Positions 7,464 through 14,542 of a stretch of 36,452 nt of DNA are shown here, piece after piece. Source of the DNA: Clostridia bacterium (GTDB taxonomy: Bacteria > Bacillota > Clostridia > Christensenellales > Aristaeellaceae). Both the position numbers and the translations under genes were made by a program. Positions within the stretch are counted from its first letter, which is position 1. Every line of letters starts with the position of its first letter. Location of the stretch: positions 1 to 36,452 of the forward strand of contig JAFUFB010000007.1 of assembly GCA_017470145.1 (NCBI GenBank), written 5' to 3'. Below the pieces are notes generated by a model. It had not been told where the DNA came from. It searched no databases and saw only the letters and a list, made by a program, of their open reading frames with translations.

Positions 7464-8609
7464 ATGGCAAACCTGATGGATTACATGGTCTGGCGGGGGG
7501 AATTCGGCTTCGAGGTGTCCCCCTGGAACGATGTGGACGCCCTGATGATGGCGAATCTGTGCTATCTGAACTTCCATGGCATTGACGACCAGCGGGGCTG
7601 GACCATCGCGGAGGCCAAGCGGCTGGACCTGGTGCGGGAAACGGTGGTGGCGGCCTTTGAGGGACGAAAAAGCCAGTTCGAGGCCATGGCGGATACCTTC
7701 CGCTTCGGCGGCGTCCGGATGCATCATTTCATCGCCCTGACGGATGAAAAGCAGGCGCTGCAATTTTCCGCCACCTGCTATGATCTGCCGGATGGCACGC
7801 TGTGCATCGGCTTTCGGGGTACCGACGGCACCTTCGTGGGCTGGCGGGAGGATTTCAACATGTCCTGGCAGAGCGCTGTGCCCGCCCAGGAGGCGGCGGT
7901 GTTCTATCTGGAGCGGGCTGCGGAGATGGACGATCGGCCCATCCGCCTGGTGGGCCACAGCAAGGGCGGCAACCTGGCGGCCTACGCGGCGGCCTGCTGC
8001 AGCCCGGAGGTGCAGGATCGGTTGGAGGCGGTTTACTCCTTCGACGGCCCGGGCATGGATCCGGAGGTGTTCCAAAGCGAGGGCTATCAGCGCATCGTGG
8101 GGAAAATTCGTTCCTTCGTGCCCCAGACCAGCATCGTGGGCATGATGATGGAATATCATCGGGATTACACGGTGGTGAAATCCGACGCCGTCGGTATCTC
8201 CCAGCATGATCCCCTGACCTGGCAGGTCTATGGTCCCCGGTTTGAAACCCTGGAGAAGATCGATGCCAACGCGGAAACCATCAGCGACACCCTGCATGAC
8301 CTCTTGGAAAAGACGGATCGGGAGGAGCGGGCGGAGGCGGTGGATACCCTCTTCGGCCTGCTGGAAAACACCAAAGCCAGCAATTTCAACGAGGCCCTGG
8401 AGGGCCGGCTGCGGACCCTGACGGGGGTAGCCATGGGCACCCGGGATTTGGGCCCGGAGGCCCGCAAGGCCGTGACCAAGCTGCTGGGCCTGTTCCTGAG
8501 CCTGGGCTTCGGCAACTTGGCGGAAAGGTATCGTCTCCGCAGAACGGAGAACAGAACGGAGGAAACGCCTTCCGCGGAGATGGAGGAAAATAAGTCGGAG
8601 CAGCTTTGA
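7464..8609 (+). CDS. DUF2974 (Mbeg1-like) alpha/beta-hydrolase protein
   Basis: 381 residues without a signal peptide. GHSKGGNLAAYAA near residues 164-176 is a lipase-type nucleophile elbow with the serine in GHSKGG, and the preceding IGFRGTDGTFVGWREDFNM is a conserved strand-loop of the DUF2974/Mbeg1-like family. An acidic FDGPGMD segment near 194 is also typical. Members are predicted esterases or lipases of unknown substrate, often cytosolic in Clostridia. The C-terminal ~100 residues are helical and charged. The gene begins just after ftsK, and its ribosome binding site GGAGG (7446-7450) lies inside the ftsK 3' end. Confidence 0.85.
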   Translation: MANLMDYMVWRGEFGFEVSPWNDVDALMMANLCYLNFHGIDDQRGWTIAEAKRLDLVRETVVAAFEGRKSQFEAMADTFRFGGVRMHHFIALTDEKQALQFSATCYDLPDGTLCIGFRGTDGTFVGWREDFNMSWQSAVPAQEAAVFYLERAAEMDDRPIRLVGHSKGGNLAAYAAACCSPEVQDRLEAVYSFDGPGMDPEVFQSEGYQRIVGKIRSFVPQTSIVGMMMEYHRDYTVVKSDAVGISQHDPLTWQVYGPRFETLEKIDANAETISDTLHDLLEKTDREERAEAVDTLFGLLENTKASNFNEALEGRLRTLTGVAMGTRDLGPEARKAVTKLLGLFLSLGFGNLAERYRLRRTENRTEETPSAEMEENKSEQL

Positions 8610-8686
8610 TAGAAAAAACTGTTTGATCAATTTTCAACGAATAGTAACACGGTAGCTTGCATAGGCCACGGATGCGAAATCAAGGC

Positions 8687-8716
8687 TTGACGCGGGTTTG
8701 CAGGGAATGATATAAT
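8687..8716 (+). promoter_or_regulatory. Sigma-A promoter for yebC
   Basis: TTGACG (8687-8692), an 18-base spacer, and a perfect TATAAT (8711-8716). It lies 40 bases before the yebC start at 8756. It probably drives yebC and possibly the downstream phosphorylase and azlCD genes. Confidence 0.8.
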
Positions 8717-8755
8717 CCCCCTGTTTGATTTTTCAAGTGTTTTGGAGGGAGAACG

Positions 8756-9502
8756 ATGTCCGGACATTCCAAATGGCATAATATTCAGGCGAAGAAGGGC
8801 AAGGCCGACGCCCAGCGCGGCGCGATTTTTACCAAGATCGGGCGGGAGATCGCCATCGCCGTGCGCGAGGGCGGGGCGAACCCGGAATCCAACGGCAAGC
8901 TGCGGGACGTGATTGCCAAGGCCAAGGCCAACAACATGCCCAACGATAACATTCAGCGGTCCATCAAGAAGGCCAGCGGCGAGCTGAGCAACGTGGTGTA
9001 CGAAGAGATTACCTACGAAGGATACGCCCCCGGCGGCGTGGCCGTGATTGTGGACACCATTTCCGACAACCGGAACCGCACGGCCAGCGACATTCGGCAC
9101 TGCTTCGCCAAGTACGGCGGAAACCTGGGAACCACGGGCTCCGTGGGCTTCATGTTCGACACCCGGGGCGTGCTGGTGATCGAGCGGGCCCCCGGCATGG
9201 ACGAGGACGACCTGATGATGATGGCCCTGGACGCGGGCGCCGAGGATGTGCGGCCGGATGAGGACGTGGTGGAGATTCTGACGGATCCCAACGAGTTCAG
9301 TAAGGTGCGCGAAGCGCTGGAGCAGCAGGGGTTGACCTTCCTGAGCGCCGAGGTGCAGAAGATTCCGCAGAACACCGTGGCGGTGGACGATCCTGAGACC
9401 CTGGAGAAGATTCAGAAGATGCTGGATCTGCTGGAGGAGAGCGACGACGTTCAGAACGTGTACCACAACGCGGAGCTGCCCGAAGAAGAGGACGAGGACT
9501 GA
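8756..9502 (+). CDS. YebC/PmpR-family (TACO1-like) protein
   Basis: 248 residues, the standard length. It opens with the family signature [20 protein letters not shown] and keeps [17 protein letters not shown] and the [17 protein letters not shown] segment. YebC proteins were long annotated as transcription regulators; later work on this family links some members to translation through proline-rich stretches, like mitochondrial TACO1. GGAGGG lies before the ATG and a strong promoter lies 40 bases upstream. A stable hairpin follows before the phosphorylase gene, so yebC may have separate expression from the genes after it. Confidence 0.95.
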   Translation: MSGHSKWHNIQAKKGKADAQRGAIFTKIGREIAIAVREGGANPESNGKLRDVIAKAKANNMPNDNIQRSIKKASGELSNVVYEEITYEGYAPGGVAVIVDTISDNRNRTASDIRHCFAKYGGNLGTTGSVGFMFDTRGVLVIERAPGMDEDDLMMMALDAGAEDVRPDEDVVEILTDPNEFSKVREALEQQGLTFLSAEVQKIPQNTVAVDDPETLEKIQKMLDLLEESDDVQNVYHNAELPEEEDED

Positions 9503-9516
9503 GTTTAAACAATTCG

Positions 9517-9545
9517 ATCGCCGGTGCCCCTGGGGCACCGGCGAT
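9517..9545 (+). terminator. GC-rich hairpin after yebC, possible partial terminator
   Basis: ATCGCCGGTGCC (9517-9528) pairs perfectly with GGCACCGGCGAT (9534-9545) around a five-base loop. Only TGTTG follows, without a U-run, so it is more likely to protect the yebC mRNA end or attenuate than to terminate fully. The next ribosome binding site begins 11 bases later. Confidence 0.5.
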
Positions 9546-9568
9546 TGTTGTAAATGGAGGAAATCCCC

Positions 9569-10894
9569 ATGACCATGCTGGAGATTATTGAGAAGAAAAA
9601 GCTGGGGAAGGCGCTGAGCCCGGCGGAAATTCAGTTTTTCGCGGAGGCGGCGGCCCAGAAGAGCGTGCCGGATTATCAGCTGGCAGCCCTGCTGATGGCC
9701 ATTCGGCTAAATGGCATGACGGACGAGGAGACCACGGAGCTGACCCTGGCCATGCGGGACACGGGGGACGTGGCGGACTTGAGCTCCCTTCCTGGCGTCA
9801 AGGTGGACAAGCATTCGACCGGTGGGGTGGGGGACACAACGACCCTGGTGCTGGCGCCCTTGGTGGCGGCCTGCGGCGCTCCGGTGGCCAAGATGAGCGG
9901 CCGGGGCCTGGGGCATACCGGCGGCACGCTGGACAAGCTGGAATCCATCCCGGGGCTGCGGGTTTCCCTGACGGAGGAGGAATTCATCCGCCAGGTGAAG
10001 GAAATCGGCGTGGCCGTGGTGGGCCAGACGGGGCGACTGGCCCCGGCGGACAAGACCCTCTACGCCCTGCGGGACGTGACCTCCACGGTGGATTCCATCC
10101 CCCTGATAGTTTCTTCCATCCTGAGCAAGAAGCTGGCGGCGGGGTCCGACGCCATCGTGCTGGATGTGAAGACTGGATCCGGCGCCTTGATGCAGCGGCT
10201 GGAGGACAGCATCCACCTGGCCCAGATGATGGTCAACGTGGGGACCCTGGCGGGGAAGCCTACCCTGGCCCTGATCAGCGGCATGGATCAGCCCCTGGGC
10301 ACCCACGTGGGCAACGCCCTGGAGGTGAAGGAGGCCATCGACATTCTGGCAGGCCGGGCTGGCGGGGATTTGAAAGAGGTTTCCCTGACCCTGGGGGGAT
10401 ACATGCTGGTGTTAGCGGGGCTGGCGCAGGATCACCCCCAGGCGGTGGCCCAGCTGACGGCGGCGCTGGAAAGCGGCGCGGGGCTGGAAAAGCTGAAGCA
10501 GATGATCGCGGCCCAGGGGGGAGATCCTCGGGTATGCGACGATGTGGGGCTGCTGCCCCAGGCCCCGGTGAAAAAGACGGTGCTCTGCGGCCGGGAAGGC
10601 TACGTGGCGGGGATGGACACCATGGCCCTGGGCACGGCGGCCCAGACCATGGGCGCCGGGCGGACCCGGGTGGAGGATCAGATCGATTATTCCGTGGGAT
10701 ACGTGCTGCGGGTTCGGGTAGGGGACCGGGTGACGCCGGAGACGCCCCTGTGTGAGCTGCACGCCCGGACGGAGGAGGACACGGCGCGGGCGGAGGCGGC
10801 CATTCGACAGGCCATCTCCTGGAGCGACGCCCCCTGCGAGAAGGCGAAAAATTTCTATGCCCTGGTGACATCAAGCGGCGTTACCCGGCTGTAA
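9569..10894 (+). CDS. pdp: Pyrimidine-nucleoside (thymidine) phosphorylase
   Basis: 441 residues from the ATG at 9569, chosen because GGAGG at 9556-9560 sits eight bases before it; an in-frame ATG at 9554 overlaps that site. The protein splits thymidine, deoxyuridine or uridine with phosphate, giving base and (deoxy)ribose 1-phosphate. The family signature is clear: KHSTGGVGDTTTLVLAPLVA followed by SGRGLGHTGGTLDKLE, holding phosphate- and base-binding residues. Length and the C-terminal domain fit the Bacillus Pdp/DeoA group. Broad Pdp versus strict thymidine specificity cannot be told by eye. It functions in nucleoside salvage. The neighbouring azlCD genes follow after 13 bases but have no metabolic link. 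Confidence 0.9.
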   Translation: MTMLEIIEKKKLGKALSPAEIQFFAEAAAQKSVPDYQLAALLMAIRLNGMTDEETTELTLAMRDTGDVADLSSLPGVKVDKHSTGGVGDTTTLVLAPLVAACGAPVAKMSGRGLGHTGGTLDKLESIPGLRVSLTEEEFIRQVKEIGVAVVGQTGRLAPADKTLYALRDVTSTVDSIPLIVSSILSKKLAAGSDAIVLDVKTGSGALMQRLEDSIHLAQMMVNVGTLAGKPTLALISGMDQPLGTHVGNALEVKEAIDILAGRAGGDLKEVSLTLGGYMLVLAGLAQDHPQAVAQLTAALESGAGLEKLKQMIAAQGGDPRVCDDVGLLPQAPVKKTVLCGREGYVAGMDTMALGTAAQTMGAGRTRVEDQIDYSVGYVLRVRVGDRVTPETPLCELHARTEEDTARAEAAIRQAISWSDAPCEKAKNFYALVTSSGVTRL

Positions 10895-10907
10895 GAAGGA
10901 TCGATTT

Positions 10908-11612
10908 ATGAGTTCGGAATTCAAAAAGGGAATTCAGCATGGAATTCCCATCGCGTTGGGATACTTGAGCGTGTCCTTCGCCTTCGGCATGAAGGCGGTG
11001 GGGGACGGACTGACCTGGCTGCAGGCGGTGCTGATCTCCATCACCAATGTGACCAGCGCTGGCCAGATGGCGGGCCTGCCCCTGATGCTGGGGGGCGCCA
11101 GCCTGGTGGAGATGGCGCTGACCCAGCTGACCATCAACCTGCGGTACGGGCTGATGGGTCTGAGCCTGGGGCGGAAGCTGGACGACAGCATGGGGACCTT
11201 GCAGCGGCTGATCTTTTCCTTCGCCAACACGGATGAGATTTTCGCCGTGGCCTCCTCCCAGCCCGGGAAAGTGGGCAAGCGGTACCTCTACGGGCTGATG
11301 ATTACGCCGATCCTGGGCTGGGCCCTGGGCACCCTGTTGGGGGGCGTGGCGGGGACGCTGCTGCCCGCCTTTGTGCGCACGGCCCTGGGCATCGCCATCT
11401 ATGGCATGTTCCTGGCCATCATTCTGCCCCCCGCCCGGGCGAAGAAGCCGGTGCGCTTCGTGGTGCTGCTGTCCGTGGGGATGAGCCTGTGCTTCCGGTA
11501 CATTCCGGGGTTGAACAAGGTTTCCAGCGGATTCGTGATTATCATCTGCGCGGTGATTTCCGCCGGGATCGGCGCCGCCCGGTATCCGGAGCAGGAAGGA
11601 GGCAACCCATGA
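10908..11612 (+). CDS. azlC: AzlC-family branched-chain amino acid exporter, large subunit
   Basis: 234 residues, hydrophobic throughout, with the AzlC start pattern F-K-x-G-I-x-x-x-I-P-I-x-x-GYLSVSFAFG and the SAGQMAGLPLM and LTINLRYGLMGLSL segments of the family. Together with a small AzlD subunit it forms an exporter; in Bacillus azlC affects azaleucine resistance and in Corynebacterium the BrnFE homologue exports branched-chain amino acids and methionine. AAGGA lies seven bases before the ATG. The last bases overlap the azlD start in an ATGA junction, so translation of the two is coupled. Confidence 0.92.
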   Translation: MSSEFKKGIQHGIPIALGYLSVSFAFGMKAVGDGLTWLQAVLISITNVTSAGQMAGLPLMLGGASLVEMALTQLTINLRYGLMGLSLGRKLDDSMGTLQRLIFSFANTDEIFAVASSQPGKVGKRYLYGLMITPILGWALGTLLGGVAGTLLPAFVRTALGIAIYGMFLAIILPPARAKKPVRFVVLLSVGMSLCFRYIPGLNKVSSGFVIIICAVISAGIGAARYPEQEGGNP

Positions 11613-11926
11613 GCTGGAGCGCGTTTGTGCCCTACGTGGCGGTGATGGCGGTGGTGACCTACCTGATCCGCATGCTGCCGCTGACGGCCTTTCGCCGGCC
11701 GATTCACAGCCGGTTTATTCAGTCCTTCCTGACCTATATTCCCTACGCGGTGCTGGGGGCTATGACCTTTCCAGAGGTGTTCTATTCCACGGGGGATCTG
11801 CGGACCGCCGCGGTGGGCGTGGTGGTGGCGGTGATTTTGGCCTGGCGGGGGAAGAGCTTGTTGACGGTGGCCATCGCTGCGTGTTTGGCCGTAGCCGCCG
11901 CCCAAGGGATATTGTTACTATTGTGA
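11609..11926 (+). CDS. azlD: AzlD-family small exporter subunit
   Basis: 105 residues from the ATG at 11609, which overlaps the azlC stop (ATGA). GGAGG at 11597-11603 precedes it. About four hydrophobic segments and the early YLIRMLPLTAFRR pattern match AzlD, the partner of AzlC. A longer in-frame reading from 11489 lies inside azlC and is not credible. A promoter for the next gene begins 15 bases after the stop. Confidence 0.92.
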   Translation: MSWSAFVPYVAVMAVVTYLIRMLPLTAFRRPIHSRFIQSFLTYIPYAVLGAMTFPEVFYSTGDLRTAAVGVVVAVILAWRGKSLLTVAIAACLAVAAAQGILLLL

Positions 11927-11940
11927 TGTGCGCACGACCC

Positions 11941-11969
11941 TTGCAAAATCAAGGCTGGCTGTGTATAAT
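11941..11969 (+). promoter_or_regulatory. Sigma-A promoter for the PPK2 gene
   Basis: TTGCAA (11941-11946), 17 bases, perfect TATAAT (11964-11969) preceded by TGTG. It starts a transcript at about 11976 with AAGGAG near 11986, ahead of the ATG at 12003. Confidence 0.8.
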
Positions 11970-12002
11970 GTGGCTAATATGCGATAAGGAGCGCTGACCA
12001 TA

Positions 12003-12863
12003 ATGGCCCTGAAGGATTACTGTTTTGACGGGAAAAAACCTCTGAAGTTGAAGGAGATGCCCACGGGCGCCGGGGAATACAAGGTGCAGAAGAGCGACCT
12101 GGTGGCGAAGACGGAGGAGAACATGCTCCGGGCGGCGGAGCTGCAGGAAAAGCTATATGCCGCGAAGCAGGAGGGGTTGATTTTCGCCCTGCAGGCTCGG
12201 GATGCGGCAGGGAAGGACAGCCTGATCAAGAAGATTTTTTCCAAGCTGAATCCCGCGGCGCTGAAGATTACCTCCTTCAAGGTGCCCAACAAGACGGATC
12301 TGGCCCACGACTACATGTGGCGGATCAATCGGGCCATGCCCGAGCGGGGGAGCATCGGGGTTTTCAACCGCAGCCATTATGAGGATGTGCTGGTGGTACA
12401 GGTGCACCAGATGCAGAAGGGATATGTGCTGACCCCTCGATGCAAGACGGAGGATTTCTTCGCCCGGCGCTATCGCCAGCTGAACAACTGGGAGGAATAC
12501 CTGTGGGAGAATGGCTTCCGCATGGTGAAGATCTTCCTGAACGTTTCCAAAGAGGAACAGAAGCAGCGGTTCCTGGACCGGATGGAGCTGCCGGAGAAGC
12601 ACTGGAAGCTTTCCGTGGGGGACATGCAGGAGCGGGCCCTGTGGGAGGAATATGACCGGGTGTTTGAGGAAACCATCAATGCCACGGCCACGGAGCACGC
12701 GCCCTGGTACGTACTACCGGCGGACAACAAATGGTACACCCGTTATCTGATGAGCGAGATTATCCTGAAGACCCTGGAGGACATGGCGCCGGAGTTCCCG
12801 CCGCTGGACGCAGAGGAAGCGGCGAAGATTCCCATGGTCATGCAAGAGTTGGAGAAGGAGTAA
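12003..12863 (+). CDS. Polyphosphate kinase 2 family protein (PPK2)
   Basis: 286 residues. The Walker A-like motif reads QARDAAGKDS near 63-72, followed by FKVPNKTDLAHDYMWRINRAMPERG and FNRSHYEDVLVV, the second conserved motif of PPK2 enzymes. This pattern (NRSHYEDV) fits the single-domain group that moves phosphate between polyphosphate and nucleotides (AMP, ADP or both). Odd point: most relatives have Gly after GKD, here it is Ser, so nucleotide preference should not be assumed. The enzyme is soluble. It has its own promoter; a palindrome and a compound hairpin follow it, making it probably monocistronic. Confidence 0.9.
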   Translation: MALKDYCFDGKKPLKLKEMPTGAGEYKVQKSDLVAKTEENMLRAAELQEKLYAAKQEGLIFALQARDAAGKDSLIKKIFSKLNPAALKITSFKVPNKTDLAHDYMWRINRAMPERGSIGVFNRSHYEDVLVVQVHQMQKGYVLTPRCKTEDFFARRYRQLNNWEEYLWENGFRMVKIFLNVSKEEQKQRFLDRMELPEKHWKLSVGDMQERALWEEYDRVFEETINATATEHAPWYVLPADNKWYTRYLMSEIILKTLEDMAPEFPPLDAEEAAKIPMVMQELEKE

Positions 12864-12901
12864 AGCAAAGGGTTTTGCTTTCTCGGCATATGTTTTTTTC
12901 A

Positions 12902-12922
12902 CTCCCCCGCTTCGCGGGGGAG
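12902..12922. repeat. CTCCCCC/GGGGGAG palindrome, solitary copy
   Basis: CTCCCCCGC, TTC, GCGGGGGAG: a perfect 9-bp hairpin with a three-base centre (CTTCG-type loop). It belongs to the same family as the copies near 2050, 4114, 22710 and 30375 and is intergenic like them. Confidence 0.8.
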
Positions 12923-12946
12923 CTTGTTAGATGAGATGTTTTTCGT

Positions 12947-12987
12947 GCCCGGACCGGTGATCTGGCGACAGCCAGCCCGATCCGGGC
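12947..12987 (+). other. Compound hairpin ahead of the mgtC pair
   Basis: An outer stem GCCCGGA (12947-12953) / TCCGGGC (12981-12987) encloses an inner stem CTGGC (12962-12966) / GCCAG (12971-12975) with a GACA loop. ATTGCATTTTTC follows, so it may be a weak terminator for the PPK2 gene or a structured leader for the MgtC-like genes, whose translation starts 64 bases later. It does not match the M-box or any other riboswitch consensus I know. Confidence 0.5.
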
Positions 12988-13050
12988 ATTGCATTTTTCA
13001 GCACAATCTGATAACATTCTCCCTGTTTATTGCTTTGGAGGAGGGCTTTC

Positions 13051-13779
13051 ATGGCACTGGAAAGCACAGGGAGTTTTTCTTTCGCCGCCGCGGCGCTGCG
13101 GCTGTTGCTGGCGCTGGTGGCGGGGGGAGTCATCGGATACGGCCGATCCAAGCGGGATCGGGCGGCGGGCTTTCGCACCTATATGCTCATCAGCCTGGGG
13201 GCGGCCATGGCTTCGCTGCTGACGCTGTACGAATATCAAATGCTGCAGGGCCCCTGGCAGGAGGCTCTGATCCAGGTGGGAGAAAAGTTTGACGCGGCCC
13301 GGTTGGTGAGCCAGGTGGTGGCTGGCATCGGCTTCCTGGGCGCGGGCATCATCATCAAATCCACCCATCAGCAGGTGAAGGGCCTGACCACGGCCACGGG
13401 GCTGTTTGCCACGGTGTGCCTGGGCATCGCCGCGGGGATGGGATTTTACGCGGTGGTGGTGGCTAGCATCTGCGTGGTGACCCTGGTGCTGAACGTCATG
13501 TCCCCCTTGGAGGCGGCTTACAAGCGGCATTTGCGGAACATTACCCTCAGCGTGGAATTTAACAGCGTGGAGGATATCGATCTGATCAGCCGGGCCATCG
13601 AGGCGGAGCAGGCGAAGATCTATGACATCGACGTGGAGCGGACGGAGGTTCATAACGGGCGGCTGCCCTCGGCGGTGTTTATCCTGCAGCTGAGCCGGGA
13701 GAATCATTCCCACTCCGGCATGCTGACGACCCTGGCGGAGCTGCCCTGTGTCAACTCCGTGCAGGAACTGATCGCGTAA
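13051..13779 (+). CDS. MgtC/SapB family membrane protein (first of a tandem pair)
   Basis: 242 residues from the ATG at 13051; GGAGGAGGG just upstream sets this start, rather than the in-frame TTG at 13030. The N-terminal ~150 residues are hydrophobic with the MgtC signature: an ALVAGGVIGYGRSKRDRAAGFRT-like segment (shortened here), then GIGFLGAGIIIK and GLTTATGLFATV. The C-terminal ~80 residues resemble a cytosolic ACT-like domain. MgtC proteins help cells cope with low magnesium or acid and inhibit ATP synthase in Salmonella; in non-pathogens the role is unclear. A second homologue follows 16 bases later. Confidence 0.9.
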   Translation: MALESTGSFSFAAAALRLLLALVAGGVIGYGRSKRDRAAGFRTYMLISLGAAMASLLTLYEYQMLQGPWQEALIQVGEKFDAARLVSQVVAGIGFLGAGIIIKSTHQQVKGLTTATGLFATVCLGIAAGMGFYAVVVASICVVTLVLNVMSPLEAAYKRHLRNITLSVEFNSVEDIDLISRAIEAEQAKIYDIDVERTEVHNGRLPSAVFILQLSRENHSHSGMLTTLAELPCVNSVQELIA

Positions 13780-13795
13780 GGGGAGGGGAAGGAAG

Positions 13796-14479
13796 ATGCT
13801 TTCGTTTTTGAACGGGGTGCGGGGCTCCGACCTGGCCGCCATCGGGCTGAAGATGGTGCTGGCCATCCTTTGCGGCATGGTGGTGGGGCTGGAGCGCTCC
13901 GCCAAGAATCGGCCCGCCGGGTTCCGGACCCATATCCTGGTGTGCCTGGGGGCCACGGTGGCGGCCATGACGGGGTTATACATTTATCTGGACCTGCGGC
14001 TGCCCACGGACATTTCCCGGCTGTCCAGCCAGGTGATTTCCGGCTTGGGCTTCATCCTGGCGGGGACCATCGTGGTGACCAAGAAGTTGACCATCAAGGG
14101 GCTGACCACGGCGGCGGGGCTTTGGACCACGGGCATCATCGGCCTGGCCATCGGCAGCGGATACTACGAGATCGGCATCCTGGGGACGGCCCTGGTGCTG
14201 ATGGTGGAGGGATGGTTCGGCTGGTTCGGGGGGAATATTCGGCATCAGCCGGAATACACCCTGGAGCTGCTGTACAACGACAAGACCAGCCTGGACCATG
14301 TGCTGCGCTGCTGCAAGGATAATCATCTGGCCATCGTGAACCTGAAGATTCACGCCCTGACGGATCAGGGGGAGGCCAGCTATTCCGGCCTGGTGCAGTT
14401 GCGGGGTGGAATGGCGGCGGAAAAATTATTGGACAAGATTCGGCTCATGCCCGGCATCGTGTCAGCGGACGAGCTGTAA
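13796..14479 (+). CDS. MgtC/SapB family membrane protein (second of a tandem pair)
   Basis: 227 residues. It has the same architecture as the preceding gene: MVVGLERSAKNRPAGFRTH near the start, ISGLGFILAGTIV and GLTTAAGLWTTGIIGLAIGSG, then a C-terminal ACT-like region. GGGGAGGGGAAGG upstream supplies the ribosome binding site. The two proteins differ throughout, so this is an old duplication; they may form a heteromeric complex, which is inference. A short GC-rich hairpin (GCCCGCC/GGGCGG type near 14486-14501) follows before the next gene. Confidence 0.9.
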   Translation: MLSFLNGVRGSDLAAIGLKMVLAILCGMVVGLERSAKNRPAGFRTHILVCLGATVAAMTGLYIYLDLRLPTDISRLSSQVISGLGFILAGTIVVTKKLTIKGLTTAAGLWTTGIIGLAIGSGYYEIGILGTALVLMVEGWFGWFGGNIRHQPEYTLELLYNDKTSLDHVLRCCKDNHLAIVNLKIHALTDQGEASYSGLVQLRGGMAAEKLLDKIRLMPGIVSADEL

Positions 14480-14542
14480 AACAAAGCCCGCCGGAGGGCG
14501 GAGAAAAGGGTTCGGGAGAGAAAGGACAGGAACGGAAACCGT

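Noticed and set aside
14483-14501. GCCCGCC/GGGCGG hairpin as a palindrome-family copy
   Set aside because: Its arms do not contain the CTCCCCC core and it is too short to separate from chance in this GC-rich sequence.
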